64,000 nucleotides of DNA from Effrenium voratum (GCA_963377175.1 CAUJNA010001434.1:1-64000), one strand, 5' to 3'; counted from the stretch's first letter, positions 26,250 through 36,064 are shown. Notes: generated by a model from the letters alone, not told the origin. Made by a program: numbers and translations.

Positions 26250-27505
26250 CAAGCCCTCTGGCCACTTGGCTGGGCTCTGCTGATGCGCCACAAGGATGCA
26301 AACCAGTCAGTTAAGGCCACTTGGCTGGGCTCCGCTGATGCGCCACAAGGATGCAAACCAGCCAGTTACGGCCACTTGGCTGGGCTCTGCTGATGCGCCA
26401 CAAGGATGCAAACCAGCCAGTTACGGCCACTTGGCTGGGCTCTGCTGATGCGCCAGAAGGACTCCAGAAGGATGCAAGCCTGCACTTGACCAAGAAGCGC
26501 GGCACTGGCTTCCAAAAAGCAGCTCAGTATCCTGAGCAAAGCAATCAGCCGGATGTTCCAGAATATTTGCTTGTCGAGAACACAGACACATTTAAGGCTC
26601 GACAGGGCTCTGCTCATGCGCTAGAAGGATGCAAACCTGCACTTGACCAAGAAGTGCGGGACTGGCTTCCAAAATGCAGCTCAGAATCCTGAGCAAAGCA
26701 ATCAGGCGAATGCCACGGTACTTGTTTATCGAGAACAACAGTACATATTTAAGACTCGGCAGGGCTCTGCTGATGCGCCGGAGTGCAAACCTGCACTTGA
26801 CGAACAAGTGCGGCGCTTCCAAAAAGCAGCTCAGAATCCTCAGCAAAGTAATTGTTTATCGAGAACAAAATGGACACACTTAAGGCTCGACAGGGCTTTG
26901 GTGATGCGCCACACAAGGATGCAAACTTGCACTTGGCCAAGAAGTGCGGCACTGGCTTCCAAAAAGCAGCTCAGAATCCTGAGCAAAGCAATCATGCTGA
27001 TGTCTATTTGGTTACCGAGAACAAAATGGACACATTTAAGGCTCGACAGGGCTCTGCTGATGCGCCACAAGGATGCAAACTTGCACTTGGTGCGGCGCTG
27101 GCTTCCAAAAAGCAGCTCAGTATCAGCCGAATTTGTCTATTGAAACCAGTCTACATATTTAAGGCTCGACAGGGCTCTGCTGATGCGCCACAAGGATGCA
27201 AACCTGCACTTGACCAAGAAGTGCGGCACTGGCTTCCAAAAAGCAATCAGCCGGATGTCACTATATATTTGTTTTCTATCGAGAGAAACATAGACATATT
27301 AAAGCCTCGACAGGGCCCTGCTGGTGCGCCACAAGGATGCAAACCTGCACTTGACCAAGAGTGCGGCACCGGCTTTTAAAAAGCAGCTCAGTTTCCTGAG
27401 CAAAGCAATCAGCCGGATGTCACGATTTGTTTGTTTAACGACAAGAAAATAAGGCTCGACATTGCTTGTTTCTAGCTCCAACGCTGCTCCACAAGGATGC
27501 AAACC
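26250..27505. repeat. Minisatellite: 54-bp units, then ~150-bp units
   Basis: The first part (26256-26455) has about 3.5 copies of a 54-bp unit (GGCCACTTGGCTGGGCTC...). From about 26460 longer units of roughly 120-160 bp each contain 'gatgcaaacctgcacttgacc', 'ggcttccaaaaagcagctca', 'gagcaaagcaatcagccgga' and 'atttaaggctcgacagggct'. Units lose and gain internal pieces. The repeated CKPALDQEV frames are repeat artefacts. Confidence 0.93.
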
Positions 27506-27989
27506 TGCACTTGGCCAAGAGAGAGGCACATCCTTTGCACGCAGGCTATCAGCAAAATCTGCGACATGCCCTTTCCCCGTTGCGAAACATTGTTGCAAGC
27601 GGTTCCTGCTGACTTGTCGAATCTATGTTTCTAGCTTGATGCTTCTCAATTGCGCTTGCGAGCTGCTGCCACGTGAGCCGAAGGGAGCCGAGGGGAGCCG
27701 AACGCCGGTTACTGGATGCCAAGCAAGAAACAGGTTCAGTTGGTTTTGCCCGAAAGCTTCATTTTTCCTGTTGAGGGCTGTAAGCAGGAAAACAGCCAGC
27801 TGGCAGCAACGAGCGCAGAGACTGGGAGAAACAGGGGGGAGTCACAGCGTTGTCGGCCTCGGACACGTGCACCACGAAGTTGGAGGACGTGCTGAGGCGA
27901 TACCAGCAGGCGAAGAGGAGCTGGTCAGTTAGTAGGTGCGCACGATGTTCCAGAGGTTCACTGCCAGGGTCAGGGTAGCCGTCCACAGC

Positions 27990-28830
27990 ATCTGGCATCC
28001 GACCGCAGAGACTGGGAGACAAGCGGGAGACACGACCCCGGAGCCAGCATCACAAAAGTAGGGGGAGACACAGGGAGACAAGCGGACCCTGGAGCCAGCG
28101 TCACAGCATCTACAGAATCTGGGGGAGACACGAGCCCTGAGCCCGCTGGCATCCGACCGCAGACTGCAAGACAAGCAGGAGACACAACAACATCACAGCA
28201 TCTGGCATCTGACCGCATAGACTGGGAGACAAGCAGGAGACACGACCCCGGAGCCGGCATCCGACCGCACAGACTGGGAGACACAGGGCGACAAGCGGGA
28301 GATATTATGCTGGAGCCAGTGACCGCAGAGAGTGGGAGAGCATCTGGCATCAGGGAGACACGTCACAGCATCTAGCATCCGACCGCAGAGACTCGGAGAC
28401 ACAGGGAGACAAGCAGGAGACACGACCTGGCATCCGACCGCAGAGACTGGGAGACAAGCGGGAGACACGACCCCGGAGCCAGCGTCACAGCATCTGGCAT
28501 CCGACCGCAGAGACTGGGAGACACAGGGGGACAAGCGGGAGACACGACCCGGAGCCAGCATCACAAAAAACGGGAGATGGGAGACACAGGGCGACAAGCG
28601 GGAGACACAACCCCGGAGCCAGCGTCTGGCATCCAGACACAGGGAGACAAGCGGGAGACACGACCCCGGAGCCCGCGTCACAGCATCTGGCATCTGACCG
28701 CAAAGACTGGGAGACACAGCGAGACAAGCGGGAGACACGACCCTGGAGCCAGCGTCACAGCATCTGGCATCTGAGCGGAGAGACTGGGAGACAGGAAGAC
28801 AAGCGGAAAACAGGACCCCGGAATCGGCGT
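27990..28830. repeat. Minisatellite of ~75-100 bp units
   Basis: Irregular copies of 'gacaagcgggagacacgacc', 'ccggagccagcgtcacagca' and 'tctggcatccgaccgcagag'. It ends abruptly at about 28830, where the AT-rich island begins. Confidence 0.93.
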
Positions 28831-28907
28831 CACACTTTCCTATTCTCTATACCTCAAGTTAGAACCCCAATGCTTCGCTGTTTGGGGAATTATAAACAAA
28901 ATTCCGT

Positions 28908-29300
28908 TTAATCCTTTTTATTACTTTGTTGCTTGTTTTCTTTGTAAATAGTATTTCTTATTTCCTTTGTAAACCAGCCCAATGTTCTAATTGCTCTTTG
29001 TACTGTATAGTTAAGCTCACTTAAATTATACGTGCATTGCAAAAAATCAAAGTCATTATCATTACATGCTTCATATTTTAATATTTTAATATTGAAAAAT
29101 ACCATAATCGTTGTACAATACCATAATATTTAAAAGTAAAATCGTTATCATCTCCATCATTGTCACCAGTATATAACAAATTAGCAAACTCTTCTACAGT
29201 CAAGAATTAATTCGTTTCAAGAAATACGAATCTCCAAATCTTCATCAAGTGCATGTTTACTAATATTAACAGTGCTACACTCCCACTTAGAATTATGATT
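28908..29300 (-). pseudogene. Broken AT-rich reading frame, unknown
   Basis: Minus-strand pieces in different frames: MFNSNQCYSNHNSKWECSTV at the 5' side, LTVEEFANLLYTGDNDGDDN in the middle, and YEACNDNDFDFLQCTYNLSE then LNYTVQRAIRTLGWFTKEIR at the 3' side (28908-29060). Together they look like one protein of more than 100 residues broken by frameshifts and stops. No family recognised. Confidence 0.45.
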
Positions 29301-29330
29301 TGAATAGCATTGATTACTGTTGAACATTTA

Positions 29331-29525
29331 TCACATGTTATATATACATTCACACAGATCAATTGAAACACCATCTGAAAACCCATGTTTAATTGTTGGT
29401 TCTAGTAAAGAACAATCTCTACACTTATAACTCATACAGTTATTGACTGTTATTGTTGGTATCATTTCAGACTCATAGCATTCACTTTCTGTACCCCTAA
29501 CATCACCTTCTGTGTTACTCATCAT
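29331..29525 (-). CDS. Small Cys-rich ORF of the AT-rich element
   Basis: 64 codons. CxxC-type spacing (YKCRDCSLLEP) and a second Cys pair near the end (DLCECIYNM) suggest a small metal-binding domain. It may be the 5' part of the broken frame that continues at 28908-29300. Function unknown. Confidence 0.4.
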   Translation of the reverse strand: MMSNTEGDVRGTESECYESEMIPTITVNNCMSYKCRDCSLLEPTIKHGFSDGVSIDLCECIYNM

Positions 29526-29617
29526 CTAGTAAGTTAAGGTAATATTTCTTTAAGATTGCTTTTCAGAAATATATTCGTTGAACTATTTGTATCATTCTAC
29601 TAACAACATATGAAGTC

Positions 29618-29752
29618 TTACATGTTGTGATTAAAGTAAAATTGAGGTATTAAAGGTTTCAATTTGTGCATTTCAAGTGCGAGATATTGCTGTTTTTCTT
29701 CTTCTTGTTGTGCTGATTGTGCTTGTGCAATCTCAATAATATGTATCTTTCT
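29618..29752 (-). pseudogene. ORF fragment, Gln/Glu-rich helix
   Basis: A 44-codon frame without a proper start encodes EIAQAQSAQQEEEKQQYLAL and then HKLKPLIPQFYFNHNM before a stop. It lies just after the zinc-ribbon ORF in a different frame, so it may be that gene's tail after a frameshift. Confidence 0.4.
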
Positions 29753-29756
29753 TTAT

Positions 29757-30017
29757 TTATTGGCTGATCATAAAACCATCATATAGCGAATTGTCTACAG
29801 TGTAAATTGAAGTGTCTTGCTGTAATTGTTTTAGATCAATAACTTTCTTCTCGTGTTGTTCTGGACTTGGCTTCTGTTGGTTTGCGTTTTGCTCCTTTCT
29901 TTCCTTTCTACATTCTGCGCAGTTTTGATACAGACTGTTATCTTTTTTATTTCCGAACTCTTCTACCTTCTTGGTTATGTTGCATGTTGTGCATTTAGAT
30001 TCTACTGAGCCGGTCAT
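29757..30017 (-). CDS. Small zinc-ribbon protein of the AT-rich element
   Basis: 86 codons from ATG at 30017. CTTCNITKKVEEFGNKKDNS and then CAECRKERKEQNAN give a CxxC-x19-20-CxxC pattern, followed by a basic/Gln-rich tail. This arrangement (CxxC, 'K...EF', CxxC) is common in short proteins of large DNA viruses and phages of unknown role. It is the best-preserved frame in the island. Codons end mostly in A/T. Confidence 0.6.
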   Translation of the reverse strand: MTGSVESKCTTCNITKKVEEFGNKKDNSLYQNCAECRKERKEQNANQQKPSPEQHEKKVIDLKQLQQDTSIYTVDNSLYDGFMISQ

Positions 30018-30189
30018 TAGTCAATTGGGTATCTACCCTTTAACCCCCTTCAAGAATAAAACCCCTGTATCTTCATCATAGTCAATTTGCTAAAATGCCA
30101 TAGTGGAGGGCTTCGGCTCTTTTATCTCTTTATTATTTAGTTTATTTAGATAGACCTGTTTCTTATGTTTGTATTCAGTGCTGTTTTTG

Positions 30190-30300
30190 TCAATGAACTT
30201 TGAAGCTGGTTTCCATTGCAGTTAGGACTTCTAATATGCTCTTATTTTGTATCATCGCCATATCCAATTTATCAAACAATGCTTTCAAATCTTTGTCCAT
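30190..30300 (-). CDS. Short ORF of the AT-rich element
   Basis: 36 codons from ATG at 30300: MDKDLKALFDKLDMAMIQNK, then SILEVLTAMETSFKVH and a stop. A regular amphipathic helix. A broken open stretch follows downstream, so it may be a truncated N-terminus. Unknown function. Confidence 0.4.
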   Translation of the reverse strand: MDKDLKALFDKLDMAMIQNKSILEVLTAMETSFKVH

Positions 30301-30476
30301 GATACAATAATGTAGAAAATACAACTAAAGTTTTTATTTTGCAAAATATCATATTTCACATTTCATAAGTCATTCGAACGCAAAGTGTATACAGCAATGA
30401 ATTCAAATTTATTTATAGTATTTTGCATCATGAATAATTGTACAAACAATTTTATTATGTTATCGTTCTATTAAAA

Positions 30477-30587
30477 CTAACATTTACTAAACGTTCGTTT
30501 GTTTGTATTGTCATATCTCCGTCTTTCTTCTTTGGTACGCTCATTTCTTGGTCTTTCTTCTTCACTGAAAGCAGACACGGGATACAT
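30477..30587 (-). CDS. Very short charged ORF of the AT-rich element
   Basis: 36 codons (MYPVSAFSEEERPRNERTKE and a basic tail). Highly charged. Too short to assign; it may be a remnant. Confidence 0.3.
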   Translation of the reverse strand: MYPVSAFSEEERPRNERTKEERRRYDNTNKRTFSKC

Positions 30588-30617
30588 TTAATATTTATAC
30601 CACCTTTCTTTCTACTC

Positions 30618-30770
30618 TTAATTCAATTGAAAGTTCATCTTATGATTACGTTTATCACGTTTGATTCCTTTACTTACACCTATGGTTTTAACGCTTTCCG
30701 TTGTGTCTTTCCGATATTTAATTTCCGGCATTGGTCTTTCTTTGCTTTTACGCTTTTTCTTTTTTGGCAT
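30618..30770 (-). CDS. Small basic ORF with nuclear-localisation-like start
   Basis: 50 codons from ATG at 30770, beginning MPKKKKRKSKERPMPEIKYR. The Lys/Arg cluster is like a monopartite nuclear localisation signal or a DNA-binding tail. Small basic proteins are frequent in Polinton-like and virophage genomes. Unknown function. Confidence 0.45.
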   Translation of the reverse strand: MPKKKKRKSKERPMPEIKYRKDTTESVKTIGVSKGIKRDKRNHKMNFQLN

Positions 30771-30804
30771 TTATATTAGCATTTTGATATATTGCATTCC
30801 TAAC

Positions 30805-30921
30805 TTAATTAATGCCATTGTATAATAACAACATGTTTGGAATCTTACTATCAGATATTATGACTTGTTCGACTTTCTCTACATCTATTATATCATTATA
30901 ATCTGAATAACTTCTATTCAT
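30805..30921 (-). CDS. Short acidic ORF of the AT-rich element
   Basis: 38 codons from ATG at 30921 (MNRSYSDYNDIIDVEKVEQV and a hydrophobic end). First frame of the minus-strand block, diverging from the packaging ATPase that starts 186 bases away. A short promoter-containing gap would lie between them. Unknown function. Confidence 0.35.
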   Translation of the reverse strand: MNRSYSDYNDIIDVEKVEQVIISDSKIPNMLLLYNGIN

Positions 30922-31106
30922 ATAAAAAAGGATAAATTTTTATTATAATTAACCTTGGCAACACGCAAGCAGGGTTCAAACTAATTCAAACTAATTATCT
31001 TCAATGCTTATTGATTGAAGCAATGAAAAGCCTGTTCCATTTCAAGAAAAGACGTTCCATTTAGGATGAACTATAAACTATTTTCTAAATATGTTTAATA
31101 TTAACT

Positions 31107-31765
31107 ATGAGCGATGTTCCAATTATCAAACTAATAAATACAACTGATTACGAGTTCAAACAATCTAAATATGAGCATGTGCCAAAATTACCAGTTAGAA
31201 GTATTATTGTTGCGAGTTCGACAGAAACCCAAACAGTACTTTGTCAGAATGTTATCTTAAATGTTTATAGAAATTCATTCGCAGGAACATTATATTTTCA
31301 CCCAGTGTTCATAACGACCCTACATTGACAGAAGGTAAAAAAAACGCGATGAATTGCACGTGGATGATGAAAAGGAACAAATTTATTTTGACAATTACAA
31401 TCCGACTGATTTAGAAAATGTAATGGAAAAGCATAATAAACTATTCACTGTATTAAATCTAAAAATATAAAGAAACTACATTCAATATTAAGCGTTATAG
31501 ACGACCATGCCGATGATCCAAAATTTGTTAGCTATAGTAAATTATTACACGGTTTTTACGAGAGGCAGGCATGATGCAGTAAGTGTAATTTGTTGAACGC
31601 AAAAATTCAATGTTTTAGCGCCTATCATTCGATTAGTTCAGTATACATTTTTTTGAAACATGCTAGTGAGTTAATGAGTCTTATTGAAGAAAATTCCGCC
31701 ATCGTAGATAAACAGCAGTTATTAGATATGTATCATGAAGCAGTGAATTTTGCTGCATATGGTGA
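31107..31765 (+). pseudogene. Degraded FtsK/HerA-type packaging ATPase (Polinton-like / virophage family)
   Basis: The frame starts at ATG 31107 with the family's N-terminal pattern: DVPIIKLINTTDYEF, then PKLPVRSIIVASSTETQTVL. Here the Walker A loop, normally GPSGSGKT before the VLLQN helix, is ruined, although CQNVILNVYRNSF still follows. Homology then hops between frames: DELHVDDEKEQIYFDNYNPT; a Walker-B-like strand ILSVIDDHADDPKF; RGRHDAVSVIC-stop-TQK; LAPIIR; and finally SLIEENSAIVDKQQLLDMYH. I count at least three frameshifts and two in-frame stops. In Polinton-like viruses and virophages this enzyme pumps DNA into the capsid. This copy cannot be functional. Confidence 0.82.
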
Positions 31766-31769
31766 AGCT

Positions 31770-31940
31770 ACCTTACCTTGCAAGCATGTCTTGGGCAGTT
31801 GCTGTGGAATGCTAGGGCAGTTGCTACGGCTTTCTTGGGCTGTTGCTCCGGAATTCTGCACCTGTTGCAGTGGATTTCTGGGGCGCTTGCAGTGGATTTC
31901 TGGGGCTGCTGCAACGGATTTCTGGGGCATTGTTGCTAAG
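31770..31940. repeat. Short degenerate repeat, ~30-bp unit
   Basis: About five variants of 'gttgcagtggatttctggggc' between the viral fossil and the MITE at 31940. GC-rich, unlike the island to its left. Confidence 0.75.
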
Positions 31941-32200
31941 TCAGTAGCCATGATGGTGAACATCTATCAAATATAGCCTTGTCCCGTCCGCATTTTGCCA
32001 TCCATATTTACTGGGATTGTTGACATGATTTGAGTTCGCCCTTATGTTTTCCTTTTTCCGTTGGTTAACCACTTTTCGGGGAGTGATAATTGGGTGAAAA
32101 TAGGGTTGTTCTTGTGGGCGTATTTGAATTGTGCCAAAACGTGGGTGGGGGGGGACCCTATGACTGGATGGCAATATGCGGAGGGGCAAGGCCTAGTCTA
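31940..32200 (-). mobile_element. ~220-bp MITE, copy 2 (inverted)
   Basis: Inverted copy of 23346-23590 with the same ~29-bp inverted ends. It lies next to the right end of the AT-rich viral island. Interior similarity is high (CAAATCATGTCAACAATCCC on the minus strand). Confidence 0.85.
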
Positions 32201-32252
32201 ACTCATATCACCCCTCTTCTCAGATGGGCAAACGATTTCCTGAACCCGCTAG

Positions 32253-32352
32253 CTCCTCCTGTAGAGAGGTTAGAAAAGGGTACCTTTTTTTTGCATGTAG
32301 TTTATTTTTGTAGGGGAACCTCCCCCAAAAAAAAGGTCAAAGGGCTGGGGGC
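32253..32352 (+). repeat. Dispersed repeat family B, copy 2
   Basis: CTCCTGTAGAGAGGTTAGAA, then GTAGTTTATTTTTGTAGGGG, AACCTCCCCC, an A-rich tract and GGGCTGGGGGC. Same block order as 16755-16866 and 59919-60022. Confidence 0.75.
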
Positions 32353-32354
32353 CC

Positions 32355-33845
32355 TTGGTGAACCCTGGTAATCGACAACCACGGCGGGCCTTTATGCAAG
32401 TCCCTCCATTCCCCTAGCTCAGAAGGTAAGCCTCCGAATTGGCAGGACCAGCGGCACACCAGCGGGCCCCATCAAGATATGGCTACAAGCGCGTGCCTGG
32501 CAACGGCTCCATTGATTGAAATGCCACAGTCATCTAAATTCCCTCGAAAGCAGCCAGGGTTATTAACACGCCTTCATTGTATTCTTCACTAAACAGAAGC
32601 CCCTTGCTTCTACCAAACAGTCCCCGTGCTGCATTGCCAGCATCATTGCAGTCCGTTTTGGGGCGAACAACTCCCGAGAACAACAAAGCGTGGCATTGGT
32701 TTGGGTGTGTCCGACGGGGACGCACACACACACACACAGCTACAAGGGGCTTTGGCGCTCCAATGAACATCGGTGACGGGCACTCGGCAGCCCCGCCTCG
32801 CGCCTTTCAACTTTCCGTCTCCTGCGGTCGCATGAACCTCTGAGCGAACATTGGGAAGGTCCCTACCCGAAACAAATTGGGTTGTTCGGGGCCCCTGACT
32901 CTTGCACCTGCCAAGAGGATGAAAATAGGAAAATCGATCAAGCCTCAGAACTGGGTATCGGCAATCTGAACTGACGTACCAGCCTCAGAACTGGATATCG
33001 ATCAAGCAAAAACGAGATGTCTCTTCTTTCTCTCAGGCTGGAATCGGCCGCCGCAATGCCCTAAATCTGACAGAGATCTATCCTTGGGCTTGCTTCATGC
33101 CAATACTACAAACTCAGAGCAACCCTGTCCAATCTTGGCGACTTCCTCAGTTTCGCAGTGGCCGCACGAGTGTCTGTTCGGAGGGTGCCCATTTCGGCTT
33201 GCCTTAATCGGAAAACAGAGGGAAACCATGCTTTCAAGCGAAGCGATCCTGATTTACGAACAGAACATAAGAGAAAAGAACAGGGCATTCAATCTCCGAT
33301 TTGTAGGGGGTCCCACATTTCGCGACAAACCCACACCAATTGGCCTGCTTGCTGGTTGCCAGTCTGCTGCGCCAGCAAATTGTCCATCCTCAGATCGAGT
33401 CCAATTCCACCAGAGGGGCGTTCCTTTGCGCCGAACCACACCCTTAATTTCTGTAGAGCACAATGCAGGGAAACATGGGCGTGGCTACGGTTTGATCACT
33501 AACCAATAAACGCAAATCTGCACAGTGTTGAGACGATGCACTTTCTAGGGCTGAGTGCTACAGGCAAACGACAAAGCCATGCCTAAGTCACTCCTTTATC
33601 TCTGTGGCCATGTTTTCCCCCATGTAAACGCCGATTCCAAGAAGTCACTCCTAAGTCACGCCTCGGCAACAATCCCCATGGAACGCTGGACATCACCGAG
33701 CTGGTCATGCTAAAAACCACAGGTGTCAACACTGAAACACACTGGAGCGCTAATGATGGCAAAGCATGTTTTCCAGCCTCGCGAGGCGTCTGCAGGAACA
33801 TGAAAACCAATGGAACGCTAAGCATACGATAGGTTGTTGCAGGAG
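32355..33845. other. No gene recognised
   Basis: 32725-32740 is a CA run. The open frames at 33084-33509 on both strands overlap each other and lack family signals. Nothing is assignable. Confidence 0.4.
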
Positions 33846-33848
33846 TGT

Positions 33849-33925
33849 TTAGGAAGACATGATGCAATGGGTGGCCTTTGCCAGCTCTTGCACCATCTTT
33901 TTCGCGTCCTGGAGCGCTTTTTTGT
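33849..33925 (-). CDS. Possible terminal exon, unknown protein
   Basis: After a TTCCAG acceptor the frame reads two bases then KKALQDAKKMVQELAKATHC and IMSS-stop, an amphipathic helix with host-like codons. It could be the last exon of a minus-strand gene whose other exons lie to the right (possibly 35056, or even the kinesin gene's tail). The linkage is not proven. Confidence 0.35.
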
Positions 33926-33929
33926 CTGG

Positions 33930-34868
33930 AAGGCAGGCAGGCATATGCGCAATGCACCCTGGCAAAAAAACGAGATCAAAACGAGATCAAGCGGGATCAA
34001 AGCGAGATCAAAGCGAGATCACCGATCGTCCGTTGAAGACTTAGGCCCGCAGCCGCATGTGCCGAACCCGCGCTCACAAGTTCACTCACTTCTGCACCTG
34101 CTGCCATCAACTCACTTCCGCACCCACTTTTTGACTCAATTCCGCACCTGCGAGCGCCAGTCGCTCAAGCGCGCCTGCTCAGCCCTGCGCACACACGCCA
34201 GCCAAATGGTAAGACCCCCGCTCAAGCACACCGGCTCAGCGCTGCACACACGCCAGCCAAATGGTAAGAACCCCTGCTCAAGCGCACCCGCTCAGCCCGG
34301 CACGCCAGGTCAGTCCAGGTGAGAAGACAAGCAAGGTGCCGACTCAAACCAGCTGCAGCAAAAGAGACGTCATGTCTCAAGATTGCGAAACACACTGTGA
34401 ACACTCCTTGGCAATAAGATAGAACATGCCTAAACCATCCTAAACCCAACAGAATAGCCATCTTCAACTGCAATGCCTCCCAAAAGCCTATCCCTTCAAA
34501 CATGCAGAGTTCCTACGCGTTTTGGAAAAAGGCACGACTTCTTCTAAACCCTCCCCCCATGGAATTTGAGCAATGCCTCAAACGGAGGCACGACTTTGTC
34601 AAATCCCTGTACTGGTCCATTCTGTTCACTCAACCCTGCCCTTTCAAGCAACATCACACAATTCCCAAACCTTGGGCTGCCACGTTGACAACAAACGTCA
34701 GAATAGAATGGGCAGTCCTATCTACCCCAAAACAGGCTCCTTTCTCCGACATGGGTGGGCCAGGATGGCTTTTTTGGGCGGGTCCTTCTGTGTCAACCTG
34801 GAAGGGTAGACATTTAAAATCATGGCCTTGTTCTCTTCTACAGTACCTCCGCTCTCGCTCCCAGCAAA
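33930..34868. other. No gene recognised; two short tandem repeats
   Basis: 33967-34022 repeats 'gagatcaaagc' units. 34160-34300 carries a degenerate ~55-bp duplication ('gctcaagcgcacc...cacgccagccaaatggtaag'). Otherwise featureless. Confidence 0.5.
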
Positions 34869-34871
34869 AAA

Positions 34872-35002
34872 CATATGGCCATGGGTCAAAAGCCCGTACC
34901 CCAGTGAACATCCCAATCCCCACTAAAATAGGTTCTAAAATGGGTGGTGAAATCACCTAGCCCAAAATGGGATCCCATTGGTTTTGACAACCACAGCTAT
35001 AT
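34872..35002 (+). mobile_element. Dispersed repeat family C, copy 2
   Basis: ATATGGCCATGGGTCAAAAG at the left, AGTGAACATCCCAATCCCCA and AAAATGGGTGGTG inside, CCACAGCTATAT at the right. Same layout as 4862-4990. Its right edge abuts a possible exon (CREAAAEAAGLKRANIR on the minus strand, acceptor at 35056). Confidence 0.75.
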
Positions 35003-36060
35003 CTCTAATGTTGGCCCGTTTCAGCCCAGCGGCTTCAGCAGCAGCCTCTCGGCATCCTGACGGGAGAGAAAAAACCGAGCCAACCCACTTGCAGTGGCGG
35101 CCAACCATCTGCACGGTTGTCGAATAAGACTCCCCGTTTCGAACCTTCAAGATGTTGAGATTTGTCTTCATACAGCAATCCAGCTCACCTCAGTAGATGG
35201 CCCCAAAAAAGTCCAGGTCACATCAAGATGCCCCTCCCTCTGCCTGGAGCCGAGTGGGGTTCTGTGTTCAGCTTTGTAATAGAAGTCTGGCAGATTCCCT
35301 CCAAGGATCATCCGGAGCCTGGCCAGAAATCCATCCAATCATAAGTCGCCTTTTGGAAAAGTTGATGGCCCTGGTCAATGGAATAAACCCCATCTAAACC
35401 TGCGCCATCTACTTTTAACCAAACCTAAAAAGGACGCCTATGCATCCAATGGTTCCCAACCGAACCGGCAAGCCCCGGATCCTGCGCCAGGCTCGAGGTC
35501 TCAGCGCCCGCATTCCTGAGCAACGGCCATGACAAACAGAATCGAAATGTTGGTGACCATGATAAAAACGTGCTTTGAGAAGGGGCTGTCTGTGTTTGAG
35601 GCGCGGTACCCTTTTTGGAGGCCATAAACGAGACACTGCCGATACTATGGTTAAAGCGGAATACCACCATTTGATTGTACTTCGAGAACCATCCAAAAAA
35701 AAACAAGAGAAGAACACGGACACTGAAGCTATGGCTTAAGTTTCGTTCCTTTGGTTCCGCCTAGGTGGAAGTCAAAATAAGGAGAAGTCAAAGCCAGGAA
35801 TCCCTTTTCCGCGTTGCTTTAAGACGGAAGATCTTTCTTGGCAGATCTGTTGGACTCCCATCTTGCAACCTATCCCTTGAAGAGGACAGTCCATCAGGTT
35901 CTGTGTTGAGACTAACACGGGGCCCGGGCCGCTGGCCTCTTTTTTGGTGTGCCCACACAGTCCTACGTCAAGCGCCCAATCCCCGCAACTGCAACCCCCC
36001 CCCAAGAAAAAGAGGGCAGGGGTGCACTTTTTGCCGTAGTTTGATTTGCGCGTGCATGCA
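35003..36060. other. No gene firmly recognised; one possible small exon
   Basis: On the minus strand, 35056 down to about 35005 reads CREAAAEAAGLKRANIR after a CGTCAG|GA acceptor, which is coding-like but short. The remaining frames at 35094-35723 and 35765-36098 overlap in antisense and are not supported. Confidence 0.35.
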
Positions 36061-36064
36061 AGTC

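Larger units (their letters stand above)
28840..31770. mobile_element. AT-rich fossil of a Polinton-like virus / virophage-type element
   Basis: An island of about 2.9 kb with very AT-rich DNA, sharply bounded by a GC-rich minisatellite on the left and a ~30-bp 'ttgcagtggatttctggggc' repeat on the right. It contains a degraded packaging ATPase on the plus strand (31107-31765) and at least six small minus-strand reading frames with AT-ending codons, several broken. Convergent blocks of small genes around an FtsK/HerA-type ATPase are what Polinton-like viruses and virophages show. No capsid gene, integrase, polymerase or terminal inverted repeat is visible, so this is a fragment. Confidence 0.75.

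Noticed and set aside
27462..27932. 156-codon plus-strand frame after the minisatellite
   Set aside because: It starts inside the repeat, has no family match and lacks host exon codon bias.
26256..28830. CRISPR array
   Set aside because: These are plain minisatellites in eukaryotic DNA: no unique spacers of constant length and no cas genes.
23354..32189. Two similar ~75-residue frames that look like a conserved protein pair (23354-23575 and 31941-32189)
   Set aside because: The similarity comes from the shared MITE DNA. The frames differ by ends and indels and carry no recognisable domain.
32400..32470. Second tRNA-like element (A-box-like TAGCTCAGAAGG)
   Set aside because: No B box at a suitable distance and no stems.
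33084..33509. Overlapping open frames of 141 and 114 codons
   Set aside because: Several frames are open on both strands at once and none shows family motifs or splice sites.
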